Source: CBDCKR01 sp964572045 (lineage in GTDB: Bacteria > Gemmatimonadota > Gemmatimonadetes > Longimicrobiales > Gaopeijiaceae). From it: a stretch of 64,000 nt of DNA. The notes under the pieces are model-generated. The model saw only the letters and a list, made by a program, of their open reading frames with translations. It was not told the DNA's origin and did not search any database. The stretch spans positions 1 through 64,000 of the forward strand of contig CAZNEI010000005.1 of NCBI GenBank assembly GCA_964572045.1, written 5' to 3'. Both the position numbers and the translations under genes were made by a program. Positions within the stretch are counted from its first letter, which is position 1, and each line of letters opens with the position of its first letter. Positions 7,621 to 16,203 of this stretch are shown here, piece by piece.

Positions 7621-8733
7621 TCAGGCGACGCCGGCCGTCAGCTCCGCCTCTCCCAGTGCGCGGGCGATGCTGCCGCCGCCCAGGACCCGGTCGCCGTCGA
7701 AGAACACGGCCGACTGCCCGGGGGTGACGGCGTGTTGCGGCTCCTCGAAGGCGAGGACCATGCTTGGGCCGGCCGCGAGGGCCTTGGCCGGTGCGGCGGG
7801 AGCCCGGTGCCGGATCTGCACCCGAAGGCGCGCGCCGACGGAGGGCGGATCGCCGAGCCAGTTGAGATCGGCGACTTCCGCGCCCGGCGAGACCAGTTCG
7901 TCGCGCGGGCCCACGACCACTTCGCGCGTGTCCGGGTGGATCTCGAGGACGAAGATCGGCTCGCCGAATCCTCCTCCGAGGCCCTTGCGCTGGCCGACCG
8001 TGAAGTTGGCGTAGCCGCTGTGCTCGCCCACGACTTCGCCGCCCGACCTGACGAGCCTGCCGGGCTGGAGCGCGGGGTGCGGAGCCTCGAGCCGGGATCG
8101 CAGAAGCTCCCTGTAGTCGCCAGCCGGCACGAAGCAGATCTCCTGGGACTCGGGCTTGTCGGCGGTGGCGAAGGCGAGCTCCCTGGCCCGCTCCCGCACG
8201 CGGGGCTTGGTGAGATCGCCGATCGGGAAGTGGAGCAGGGGAAGCATCTCCTTCGGCAGCCCCCACAGGAAATAGGACTGGTCCTTCGCCCGGTCGACGC
8301 CGCGGTAGAGGGCGGAGCCCTTGGTCGGCGAGTGCTCGATCCGAACGTAGTGGCCCGACGCGATGCCGTCGCAGCCCAGCGCCTGCCCTCGCCTCATCAG
8401 GTCCCGGAACTTCGTGTTGGCGTTGCAGCGCACGCAGGGGTTCGGCGTTCGGCCGCTCGCGTACTCCGAGACGAAGTTGTCGATCACGTCACGCGTGAAG
8501 TCCTCCTCGACGTCGAATACGTAGTGGGGGATGCCGAGAGCGTCCGCCACGCGGCGGGCGTCTGCGATGCCCTCGAGGCCGCAGCACGTCTTCGAGGGCG
8601 CCTCCGTCCCGGAGTAGCAGAAAGTCCTCATGGTGGCGCCGACCACCTCGTGTCCGGCGTCGACGAGCAGGGCCGCCGCCACGGACGAGTCGACACCGCC
8701 CGACATGGCGACCAGCACGCGCGCGCGTCTCAC
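7621..8733 (-). CDS. mnmA: tRNA-specific 2-thiouridylase
   Basis: 370 residues. MnmA thiolates uridine 34 of tRNA(Lys/Glu/Gln) using a persulfide that comes from a cysteine desulfurase. The PP-loop SGGVDSS is at 11-17. The catalytic cysteines are Cys103 (NPCVRCN) and Cys200 (SQEICFVP). The tRNA-contact block GHYVRIE and the C-terminal beta-barrel (VLAFEEPQHAVTPGQSAVFF) are also present. The GTG start overlaps the stop of the desulfurase gene in a GTGA, so sulfur donor and acceptor enzymes are co-translated. An open frame in the same register runs further upstream through the desulfurase gene and is a frame shadow. Confidence 0.93.
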   Translation of the reverse strand: MRRARVLVAMSGGVDSSVAAALLVDAGHEVVGATMRTFCYSGTEAPSKTCCGLEGIADARRVADALGIPHYVFDVEEDFTRDVIDNFVSEYASGRTPNPCVRCNANTKFRDLMRRGQALGCDGIASGHYVRIEHSPTKGSALYRGVDRAKDQSYFLWGLPKEMLPLLHFPIGDLTKPRVRERARELAFATADKPESQEICFVPAGDYRELLRSRLEAPHPALQPGRLVRSGGEVVGEHSGYANFTVGQRKGLGGGFGEPIFVLEIHPDTREVVVGPRDELVSPGAEVADLNWLGDPPSVGARLRVQIRHRAPAAPAKALAAGPSMVLAFEEPQHAVTPGQSAVFFDGDRVLGGGSIARALGEAELTAGVA

Positions 8734-9887
8734 GCCGGGACCGCTCCGCCGTACGCCGCCGAGACCACCGACAGGGTCGCGCCGGCCGCCCGCCGGACGT
8801 CCTCGCCGGTCGTGTGCCGGCCCAGGCTGAAGCGGATCGCCGCCATGCCGTCCATCGGACCGTAGAGGGCCTCGAGCACGTGGCTCCCGCCCCTGCCTCC
8901 GCTCTCGCATGCCGAGCCCGCCGAGACGGCGATCCCGTGCATGTCGAGTCCGGCCAGAAGGAGCTGGGGGTCCACGGAAGGGATTCCGACGTTGAGGATG
9001 TGGGGGGCGCGGTGCGCTCGTCCTCCGTGCACCCTCAAGCCGCTGAGGCCTCCGCGCAGGCGGTCTTCGAGCTCCTCTCGCAGGCCGCCGAGCCTCTCGG
9101 CCTCCGACTCTTGCTCGCCCACCGCGAGCTCGAGGGCGACCGCCATACCCACGGCTCCGGCCACATCCTCCGTGCCCGGCCTCAGCGCCTGCTCCTGACC
9201 TCCGCCGTAGAGCAGGGGCGACACCTCCACGCCGTCCCGCACGAAGAGCACGCCCGTGCCCTTGGCCCCGTAGATCTTGTGTCCGGTGAGCGAGAGCAGG
9301 TCGACCGCGACCGAGTCCACCCGCACGGGGACCTTGCCGACGGCCTGAACCGCGTCGGTGTGGAACGTCACGCCGCGGCTGTGGGTGCGCTCGGCGACGT
9401 CCTCCACGGGCAGGCGGATGCCCACCTCGTTGTTGACCGTCATCACCGACACCACGGCGGGACGGTTCTCGAGCGCCCGCTCGAGCCCGTCGAGGTCCAA
9501 GGTGCCCTCGGGTCGGACGGAGAGCAGGGTGCGCCGCCCTCCCCGCTGCTCGACGATGGCCGACGCCTCGAGGATCGCGCGGTGCTCGATGGCCGACGCC
9601 ACGACGTGGACGGGCTCCCGGCGGGCCCTCACCGCCTCGGCCCGACCCAGTATGGCCAGGTTGTCCGACTCGGTGCCGCCGCGCACGAAGTAGATCTCGC
9701 GCCTGCCTGCTCCGAGCGCTCCGGCCACCCGCTCTCGAGCCTCCTCCAGGCGAGCCGATGCCCGGCGGCCCCAGGCGTGCGGACTCGACGGGTTTCCGAA
9801 CTCGCCCTGCAGGATCGGCAGCATCGCATCGCGGACCTCGTCGCGGAGGGGCGTCGTGGCGGCGTTGTCGAGATAGATCGGATGCAT
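8730..9887 (-). CDS. Cysteine desulfurase (NifS/IscS class)
   Basis: 385-residue PLP enzyme that converts cysteine to alanine and carries a persulfide. Landmarks are His101 (SAIEHRAIL), the PLP lysine Lys204 (TGHKIYGAKG), and the catalytic Cys327 in SAGSACESGG, followed by SHVLEALYGP as in class I (NifS/IscS) enzymes. Start ATG 9887 (MHPIYLDNAATTP) is the family start; an open extension upstream lacks conservation. Overlap with mnmA suggests its main job here is tRNA thiolation. No iscU or other iron-sulfur assembly genes are in the window, so naming it iscS would go too far. Confidence 0.9.
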   Translation of the reverse strand: MHPIYLDNAATTPLRDEVRDAMLPILQGEFGNPSSPHAWGRRASARLEEARERVAGALGAGRREIYFVRGGTESDNLAILGRAEAVRARREPVHVVASAIEHRAILEASAIVEQRGGRRTLLSVRPEGTLDLDGLERALENRPAVVSVMTVNNEVGIRLPVEDVAERTHSRGVTFHTDAVQAVGKVPVRVDSVAVDLLSLTGHKIYGAKGTGVLFVRDGVEVSPLLYGGGQEQALRPGTEDVAGAVGMAVALELAVGEQESEAERLGGLREELEDRLRGGLSGLRVHGGRAHRAPHILNVGIPSVDPQLLLAGLDMHGIAVSAGSACESGGRGGSHVLEALYGPMDGMAAIRFSLGRHTTGEDVRRAAGATLSVVSAAYGGAVPA

Positions 9888-10025
9888 CGTGCGTCTTCGC
9901 GGCTGTTCGGAGGTGGGGCATCGGCGGACAGGAGGTCGCTCGACCGGCTCCGACAAGATATTCAATCGCGCCGCGGCGGTGAACCTCGCCGCCGCCTCAC
10001 GGCCGGCCTCCGGAGAGCCGGGGAC

Positions 10026-11288
10026 CTACTCGTAGCGCAGGGCGTGGATGGGATCGAGGCGTGAGGCCCGGTAGGCGGGCACGATCCCGAAGAGGATTCC
10101 CGTCACGACGGCCATGCCCAGGGCGACCACGACGGCCCACACGGGCACGGCGGCCGGCATGGGCGTCGATGCCGCCAGCACCTTCGCCGCCACGATGCCG
10201 AGCACCGTGCCGCTCACGCCTCCTACCAGCGTGAGGACCACCGACTCGACCAGGAACTGCCAGAGGATCTCGCGGCGGGTGGCACCCACCGCCTTACGCA
10301 CGCCGATCTCCCGGGTCCGCTCGACGACCGAGATCATCATGATTCCGATGACCCCGATCCCTCCGACGAGCAGGGCCACGGACGAGAGGGCGAGCATAAC
10401 GAGGAAGAAGATCCCGGTGAACCGGTTGAACGCTTCGAGCAGCTGGTCGGAGCGTAGGATCGCAAAGTCGTTGTCTTCCCTCGGCCGCAGCCCCCGCAAG
10501 GAGCGCATGGTGCCGATCACCCCGTCGATCACGTCCGCCTGATGCGTGGAGTCGCGGGGCACGATCCAGATGCCCGCCTGCCAGTTGGACGCCTTCAGCC
10601 TCTTCATCGCGGATCTGTAGGGGAAGATGGCCCAGTGCTCGATGGCGGCGCTGAAGATGTTCTCCTCGTTCTGGAAGACGCCCAGCACGCGAAAGGCTTC
10701 GCTTACGCCTCGGTTGCCGGCCGTTACCCGGATCCTTCGGCCGATCGGGTCGAGGTCGCCGAACAGCTCCTTTGACAGCGGGACGGAGAGGATGACGACG
10801 GGCCGGGACTGCCGAACTTCCTGGGGCGTGAAGTCGCGACCGGCGACGAAGCGCCCCGGCGTGTAGGCGGGCCAGCCCGACGAGTAGCCGGACGACTGCA
10901 CGTCGTTCACGCGGCGGCCGTCCACCGACATCGTCGAGTTGAAGCTGAAGTTGTACAGAGCCACCCGGACGTCGGGCAGGCGCGCGACCCGCTCGGCCTC
11001 CTCCGGCTCGATGCGGGGCTTGTTCCACCACGGAGGCCGGCCGCCGGGGCCTACAATGCGCACGCTCGTGAAGTCGAAGCGGGTCACCGAGAAGTTGTCC
11101 GGACCGGCCGACTCGAAGCCCACCAGGATCGACTCTCGGACGGCTGTGACCATGGCCGCGATCATCATGACCACTCCGACGCCGATCGCGATGCCGAGAA
11201 TGGTCAGACCGGAGCGGACTTTGTTGGCTCGAATCGAGTCCAGAGCGATCGAGGCACCTTCCTCCAGGGTGTGCTGCAGGCGGCTCAC
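10026..11288 (-). CDS. MacB-type ABC transporter permease (second copy)
   Basis: 420 residues. Architecture is that of MacB/FtsX permeases without an ATPase domain. An N-terminal helix follows IRANKVRSGLTILGIAIGVG. Next comes a periplasmic MacB_PCD domain (about 50-280), then three transmembrane helices (about 290-320, 345-370, 385-405). The coupling motif VVERTREIGVRKAVGATRREI and the C-terminal PAYRASRLDPIHALRYE are present. GTG start 1 nt after the stop of the preceding permease, so they are clearly co-translated and probably form a heterodimer. No ATP-binding subunit is encoded nearby. The cargo is unknown; MacB-type systems export macrolides, lipopeptides or lipoproteins. Confidence 0.85.
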   Translation of the reverse strand: MSRLQHTLEEGASIALDSIRANKVRSGLTILGIAIGVGVVMMIAAMVTAVRESILVGFESAGPDNFSVTRFDFTSVRIVGPGGRPPWWNKPRIEPEEAERVARLPDVRVALYNFSFNSTMSVDGRRVNDVQSSGYSSGWPAYTPGRFVAGRDFTPQEVRQSRPVVILSVPLSKELFGDLDPIGRRIRVTAGNRGVSEAFRVLGVFQNEENIFSAAIEHWAIFPYRSAMKRLKASNWQAGIWIVPRDSTHQADVIDGVIGTMRSLRGLRPREDNDFAILRSDQLLEAFNRFTGIFFLVMLALSSVALLVGGIGVIGIMMISVVERTREIGVRKAVGATRREILWQFLVESVVLTLVGGVSGTVLGIVAAKVLAASTPMPAAVPVWAVVVALGMAVVTGILFGIVPAYRASRLDPIHALRYE

Positions 11289-11289
11289 G

Positions 11290-12528
11290 TCACTCGTACC
11301 TGAGCGCGTCGACAGGATCGAGCTTGGCGGCGCGCGACGCGGGATAGACGCCCGACGCGATGCCCACGGCGACGCCGAGCGATACGCCCAGGGCCATCCA
11401 CTTGGGGTCCGCGGCCGCGGGAAGCGGGGAGAAGGTGGCGACCAGGTAGGTGAGCCCGACGCCGACGCCGACGCCCACCAGGGCGCCGACGCCCGACAGG
11501 GTGACGGACTCGATGAGCACTTGGACGAGGATGTCGCGTCGCCGGGCGCCCAATGCCTTCCTCACGCCGATCTCCCGGGTCCGCTCCATCACCGAGACGA
11601 GCATGATGTTCATGATCACGATTCCGCCGACCACGAGCGAGATCGCCACGAGGCCGGGCAGCGCCAGGAAGAGCACCTGCGAGATCCGGTTCCAGAAGCT
11701 CAGCGTCTCGTCCGCCGTCTCGACCGAGAAGTTATTCTCCTCGGCGGGCCTGAGGCGCCTCCGGCCGCGCATGACACCCTCGATCTCCGACTGCAGACTC
11801 CTGACCTCGGCGGGGTCCAGCGCCTGGGCGACGATCTGGTCGACGATGCCGTGCGGGTTCGACACGGCCTGGATGGGAGAGCGCGCCGGCGCGAGCGCAC
11901 GGTTGTCGAGCGAGATGCCGAAGAGGCTTCCCTGCTCCTCGAGGACGCCGACGACCCGGTAGGGGAAGCCCCGGATGCGCACTCGGCGGCCGATGGGATC
12001 GAGCGTGCCGAAGAGCAGCTCCGCGGTGTCGGCGCCCAGGATCGCGACGGCGGTCCCGCGCTCGGCCTCCCGCGGCGAGAAGGGCCGTCCGTTCTCGACC
12101 TCGTAGTCCCGGATGCCGAGGATCTCGGGCGAAACGGCGGAGAGGCGGACGTTCTCCACGCTTCGGCCGTTGTCGGCGACGACTTCGCCGCCGGTCTCGC
12201 TCTCCACTCCCACGAGGGCCGGCACCGTGATCTGATTCTGCACCGCCCTCCAGTCCTCGTAGGTGAGGCGCGGCCTGCGGGCTCGCTCCCGTCGGCTGAT
12301 GCCGTCGGAGTTGGGCCCGTCGGGCACCCTTCGCAGGATCACGGTGTTCACGCCGAAGACGACCGAGGAGAGATCGTCGCGAATGTAGCGGTCCATGCCC
12401 TCCACCACGCTCACCACGACGATGAGGAACATGACGCCCACGATGACGCCCAGGAGGCTGAAGGCGCTCTTCAGCTTCTCCGTCCGGATCTGGGAGAGCG
12501 CGAGCCGTATCCCTTCGGCGAAGTGCAT
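11290..12528 (-). CDS. MacB-type ABC transporter permease (first copy)
   Basis: 412 residues with the same plan as its neighbour at 10026: an N-terminal helix after KLKSAFSLLGVIVGV, a periplasmic MacB_PCD domain, three C-terminal helices, and the signature VMERTREIGVRKALGARRRDI ending in PASRAAKLDPVDALRYE. The two proteins are clear paralogues but diverged, which suits a heterodimeric transporter. It lies 46 nt downstream of the HlyD-type adaptor gene in a TolC-HlyD-permease-permease operon. The nucleotide-binding subunit must come from elsewhere in the genome. Confidence 0.85.
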   Translation of the reverse strand: MHFAEGIRLALSQIRTEKLKSAFSLLGVIVGVMFLIVVVSVVEGMDRYIRDDLSSVVFGVNTVILRRVPDGPNSDGISRRERARRPRLTYEDWRAVQNQITVPALVGVESETGGEVVADNGRSVENVRLSAVSPEILGIRDYEVENGRPFSPREAERGTAVAILGADTAELLFGTLDPIGRRVRIRGFPYRVVGVLEEQGSLFGISLDNRALAPARSPIQAVSNPHGIVDQIVAQALDPAEVRSLQSEIEGVMRGRRRLRPAEENNFSVETADETLSFWNRISQVLFLALPGLVAISLVVGGIVIMNIMLVSVMERTREIGVRKALGARRRDILVQVLIESVTLSGVGALVGVGVGVGLTYLVATFSPLPAAADPKWMALGVSLGVAVGIASGVYPASRAAKLDPVDALRYE

Positions 12529-12574
12529 GAAGCGTGTCTCGGCGGTGGGCGTCGGGCGGACCGGAGCCGCGACG

Positions 12575-13882
12575 CTAGTTGGAGTCGTCGTCCCGGTCGG
12601 ATTCGATCTGGCGCACAGCGTCGTCGTTGGACAGCTGGCGGATCTCCTGATACGGTCCGGCCACGATCGTATCGCCGACGGTGAGGCCGTTCAGGACCTC
12701 GAAGTGCTCCTGGCCCGCGATTCCGATCTCGACGGGCGTGAAGGTGACCGTTCGGTCCACCACGACGAACACGCCTTCGACGTCGTTCTCGCGGGCCCGC
12801 CCCACGGGGCCACGAGGCGCTTCGTCCGCGCGGAACTCGTCCTCGTCGTCCTCCGGGGCGTCGCCGCCGCCCTCCCCGCCTTCGTCTTCGGCCCTCACGG
12901 TCAGGGCGATGATCGGCACTGAGATGGCGGCGTACCTCGTGGCCGTCACGATATCGGCCGTCGCGGAGAGGTCGGGGCGGACGCCGCCGGGCGGGTCGTC
13001 CATCGTGATGACGACCTCGAAGTCGATGGCGGCGCTCTGTCCTGTGCCCGCCGTCGAGGCCGGCGGGCGGATCGCGCTGTTCCCGATCTCGGTGACGGTA
13101 CCGCTGAAGAGCCGGTCGGGGAACGCGTCGAGCTCGAGCACGGTGCTGTCGCCGACCTCGATGTAGGGAATATCGGTCTCGTCCACCTCGACGACCGCCT
13201 CCACGCGCGACAGTTCGCTGATCGTGAGCACCAGGCTCCCCGGGTTGTTCATCGTGCCGACGATGACGGTCTCGCCTTCCTCGACGCTGAGGCGCGTGAC
13301 CTTGCCGGAGATGGGGGCGGTGAAGACCGTCTTGCTGAGAAGCTCCCTCGACTCCTCGAGCGAGGCCTCCGCCTCCGCGACGGCGAACTGCAGTGCCTCG
13401 AGTTGGCGCAGGGCCAGCTCCATCTCCGTGGCGGCGTCGTCGAGCTGCTGCCTGGCCACCAGCACCGAGTCGGTCTCAAAGAGGCTACGGAGCCGCTCGT
13501 GATCTCTCCTGGCCCGCTCCAGTGCGGCCTGCTGCTGCCGCTCCTGGGCCTGGGCCTGGTTGAGCGACGCCCTCGCCCTCGAGACCGCCGCCTCGAACTG
13601 GGTGGGGTCGAGGCGCAGCAGCAGGTCGCCGGCCTCTACGTCGTCGCCTTCCTCGACCAGGAGCGTCCGCACCCTCGCCGAAACGTCGGAGCTGATGTCG
13701 ACCACCCGGCCCGCGCGGATGTTCCCGCTCGCGGTCACGGTCTCCACGAGGTCCCTGCGGATCACTTCCTCGAGGCGGACCTCGACGCCCCTGTCCCGAC
13801 GCTGCCAGGCGAAGAGGCCGGCGCCCGAGCCGAGGACCGCGACGGCGGCCACCCCGATCAGCATCCTCCGGTTCGTCGTCAT
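12575..13882 (-). CDS. HlyD/MacA-type periplasmic adaptor subunit
   Basis: 435 residues. A membrane anchor lies at about 7-22 (MLIGVAAVAVLGSGAGLFAW). A barrel-sandwich (lipoyl-like) half follows, then a long coiled-coil hairpin of Ala/Gln/Arg-rich helices (about 95-190). Next are the second lipoyl half (TVFTAPISGKVTRLSVEEGE) and a beta-barrel. The acidic insert near 335-355 (GGEGGGDAPEDDEDE) is unusual for the family and probably disordered. It would bridge the MacB-type permeases to the TolC channel. The ATG at 13882 lies 16 nt after the TolC stop; a longer open frame upstream overlaps tolC and is rejected. Confidence 0.88.
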   Translation of the reverse strand: MTTNRRMLIGVAAVAVLGSGAGLFAWQRRDRGVEVRLEEVIRRDLVETVTASGNIRAGRVVDISSDVSARVRTLLVEEGDDVEAGDLLLRLDPTQFEAAVSRARASLNQAQAQERQQQAALERARRDHERLRSLFETDSVLVARQQLDDAATEMELALRQLEALQFAVAEAEASLEESRELLSKTVFTAPISGKVTRLSVEEGETVIVGTMNNPGSLVLTISELSRVEAVVEVDETDIPYIEVGDSTVLELDAFPDRLFSGTVTEIGNSAIRPPASTAGTGQSAAIDFEVVITMDDPPGGVRPDLSATADIVTATRYAAISVPIIALTVRAEDEGGEGGGDAPEDDEDEFRADEAPRGPVGRARENDVEGVFVVVDRTVTFTPVEIGIAGQEHFEVLNGLTVGDTIVAGPYQEIRQLSNDDAVRQIESDRDDDSN

Positions 13883-13898
13883 GAGAGTGTTCCGTGCG

Positions 13899-15404
13899 TC
13901 ACTGTGTGGGTAGGGACGTCCCGATCGCGGCTTCAAGAGCCGCCAGCGAGTCGTGGTAGGCGAAGATGGCGGCAATCTGCTCGCGGTCGGCCTCGACCTT
14001 CAGCGTCTCCGCCTCGAGCAGCTCCAGGAAGTCGGCAAGCCCCACGCTGAAGCGCTCCCGTGCGAGCCTCAGCTGCTCGTCGGCCACGATCTGGTTCTGC
14101 GCCTCGATGAGCGCGGCTTGATACGCGGCGCGAAGCGTCGCCAGCGTCGCCGTGACGTTCGCCCGCAGCGCCAATTCCTCCTCGCGCAGCGTGTAGTCGA
14201 GATCTTCGAGCCGGACTCTCGCCTCCGCCACTTCCCGGTGCCGGTTCAGGCCCTGGAAGAGCGGCAGGCTGAGGACCATCGAGGCGGTGGCGGGATTGTC
14301 CGTGAAGTCGAAGGGAAAGGTCCGGTTTCGCTCCTCGATCGCCCGTGCCATGTCGTCGGTGAAGGCCAGCGACGTGCAGTCGCGTGGCGGCAGCGGGTCG
14401 GCGAGGCGCCCGAGCAGATCGTTCGTGAAGCGGCAGCCTTCCACCGAGCCCTGCGCCCGGGCCTCGGCCTGCTGGACCTCGAAGTCCGTGCTCGACGCCC
14501 TCCGCGTGAACCCGCTGAGGCCGGCGGAGAGGCGAAGCGTCGGCAGATACGTGCTCTTCGCCATCCTGATTCCGTAGCTGCCTGCCGACCGGCTGGCCCG
14601 AAGCGACCGCAGCGTCGGGTTGCTCTCCACGGCGAGGCCGTAGAGCTCGTCGACGCTCCACGAGGGCTCGGACAGCATGAACGGAGTCGTCGGAACGAAG
14701 GGGCTCTCGAGATCCACACCCATCCGCTGGAGCAGCACGATGCGGGCTGTCTCGAGAGCGTTCGTCGTCTGGAGCACCGTGACCTCCGCCCGTCCGAGCG
14801 CCACTTCGGCCTGGGCCACGTCGACGGCGGTCGCGGTGCCGACCTGGAGCTGAGCCTCGGCGAGCCTGAGGTTGAAGCGCGCGCGTTCTCGCTGCTGGTC
14901 GGAGACGCGGACCTCCTCGGTCTGCCGCAACACGTCGATGTAGCCCTGCGTCACCTCGGAGACGAGCCTGGCCTCGGCGGCCGACACCTGGGCGCGCACG
15001 GAGCGCCGATCGGCCCGGGCCTGACCGGGCGCGAGCAACCTCGTGCCGTCGACGGTATAGTCGACGCTGAGCCCGTAGCGAGAGAACACGAACGACGGCT
15101 GGTTGGCGAAGCCCAGCTGCTCGGCGGTCAGGCTTCCGAATACCTGCTCGCCGGCGCCCTGCCAGGAAACGGCGAAATTCGTCGACGCCGACGGGACGAG
15201 AGCCCCGTAGGCTGTCCTCACCGCCCAGTCCGCCACCTCTTCGTCGTTCCGCGTCGCTCGAAAGCCTGGGTTGTTGGAGCGCGCGATCTCGATGGCCTCG
15301 TCAAGGGTCAGGGTCACGGGCACGATCTCTTGCGCGACGAACGCACCGGGGGCGAGGAAGGCGGCGGCCAGGATCACCTGGCCAAGCAACGATCGGCTCA
15401 GCAC
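13899..15404 (-). CDS. TolC-family outer-membrane efflux protein
   Basis: 501 residues with a cleavable signal peptide (about 1-24, ending AFVA) and two OEP repeats of long helices, for example LTLDEAIEIARSNNPGFRATR, a hallmark of TolC/OprM proteins. It forms the outer-membrane exit duct of a tripartite pump with the adaptor and permeases encoded downstream. The GTG start at 15404 is preceded by a strong GGAGG. It is the first gene of the minus-strand efflux operon; no convincing promoter was identified in front of it. Confidence 0.9.
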   Translation of the reverse strand: MLSRSLLGQVILAAAFLAPGAFVAQEIVPVTLTLDEAIEIARSNNPGFRATRNDEEVADWAVRTAYGALVPSASTNFAVSWQGAGEQVFGSLTAEQLGFANQPSFVFSRYGLSVDYTVDGTRLLAPGQARADRRSVRAQVSAAEARLVSEVTQGYIDVLRQTEEVRVSDQQRERARFNLRLAEAQLQVGTATAVDVAQAEVALGRAEVTVLQTTNALETARIVLLQRMGVDLESPFVPTTPFMLSEPSWSVDELYGLAVESNPTLRSLRASRSAGSYGIRMAKSTYLPTLRLSAGLSGFTRRASSTDFEVQQAEARAQGSVEGCRFTNDLLGRLADPLPPRDCTSLAFTDDMARAIEERNRTFPFDFTDNPATASMVLSLPLFQGLNRHREVAEARVRLEDLDYTLREEELALRANVTATLATLRAAYQAALIEAQNQIVADEQLRLARERFSVGLADFLELLEAETLKVEADREQIAAIFAYHDSLAALEAAIGTSLPTQ

Positions 15405-15740
15405 GGCAAGCCTCCGTGTGATTGGACGGCCTCTAGGTTGTTCATGCGTCTCGAGCGGACCGCAAACGGACCGTCGAGAGAGAAGGTGGCCGAGTTCGCC
15501 TCCGACTACGTCGGCCGGCGCGCGACGGTTTCATGCACCCCATGACCGAAGGTGGGGTTTGTGGCGCGGACCGAACCCGCCGGGCGCAGGGGCAATCCAT
15601 ATGGAGTCCTGGCGGCTCCTCATTGTCGTCTCGCCCCCGCCACAACGATAAACAGGGGTAGAGAGGAGATAGACGAGGAGTTCCCGAGGAGAATAGAGAC
15701 TGCACGAATCGTGCCCCGCGTTCATCTGTGAATTCGGAAG

Positions 15741-15868
15741 GGAAGGGGGATCGAACCCCCTGGGCCCGTTAGGCCAAACCAGTTCCTGAGAGTGGCAGTG
15801 CTCCGGTGCACGCTCCCCCTTTGTACCCCGGAGTCGGGGTCCTATTCCCGGCTCCGGGATCTTTTTTT
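15741..15868 (+). ncRNA. Candidate structured RNA ending in a terminator
   Basis: A plus-strand series of hairpins: GGGGG/CCCCC (15745-15760), GGCC/GGCC around 15763-15774, GTGC/GCAC (about 15799-15812), CCCCG/CGGGG (15826-15839), and TCCCG/CGGGA followed by a T-run (15846-15868). No plus-strand gene precedes it for more than 8 kb, so the terminator is not explained by a known transcript. A weak promoter could be TTGTCG plus GATAAA around 15626-15655. The minus strand of the first hairpin looks like a tRNA T-arm, but no tRNA folds. Confidence 0.3.
15846..15868 (+). terminator. Intrinsic terminator, plus strand
   Basis: Stem TCCCG (15846-15850), loop GCTC, stem CGGGA (15855-15859), then TCTTTTTTT. 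Perfect pairing and a run of seven T residues. A second hairpin, CCCCG-GAGT-CGGGG, stands just upstream at 15826-15839. Confidence 0.65.
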
Positions 15869-16203
15869 CGAACCGCCCAGGGAGCGGGGACTGGGGGTTT
15901 GGGAAGGAAGAGGGAGGACCAGCGGAGCGAGTCGAGGGTTGACTCGCTAGGTCCGCGCCGGTTCTCGTGGCCGTGTGGGGAGCGAGCAGCAGGGCTGTCC
16001 ATTCGAACAGACGAGCTACAGACCCGCCGTCCGGAGACCTTCGTCTCCATCGGCTTCTTCGACCATCGGTCGACCTGTTGACGGGTGCGTTAAGGCGGTC
16101 CCATGTGGCTTCCGGACCGAGGGGGCGCAGAGCCTCCTCGTCACGCACCCCCGCGCGGGCCGTCCGTCGCGCGGGGCGGCTCCCGGTTCCCCGGCCGGCG
16201 GCT

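Larger units (their letters stand above)
15405..16203. other. 799-nt stretch without a convincing protein gene
   Basis: Several frames stay open here, but none has recognisable protein content. The part at 15741-15868 is rich in GC hairpins and ends in a perfect plus-strand terminator (see separate entries). The rest shows nothing I can name. Confidence 0.5.

Noticed and set aside
8734..9921. Long open frame fused upstream of mnmA
   Set aside because: It is the out-of-frame shadow of the desulfurase gene; mnmA starts at the GTG at 8733.
15745..15765. tRNA T-arm-like sequence on the minus strand (GGGGGTTCGATCCCCC)
   Set aside because: The 3' acceptor strand would be TCCCTTC, but no GAAGGGA lies at a suitable distance, and no D-arm or anticodon arm folds. 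A tmRNA reading was also tried; no 5' tmRNA motif or tag frame was found.
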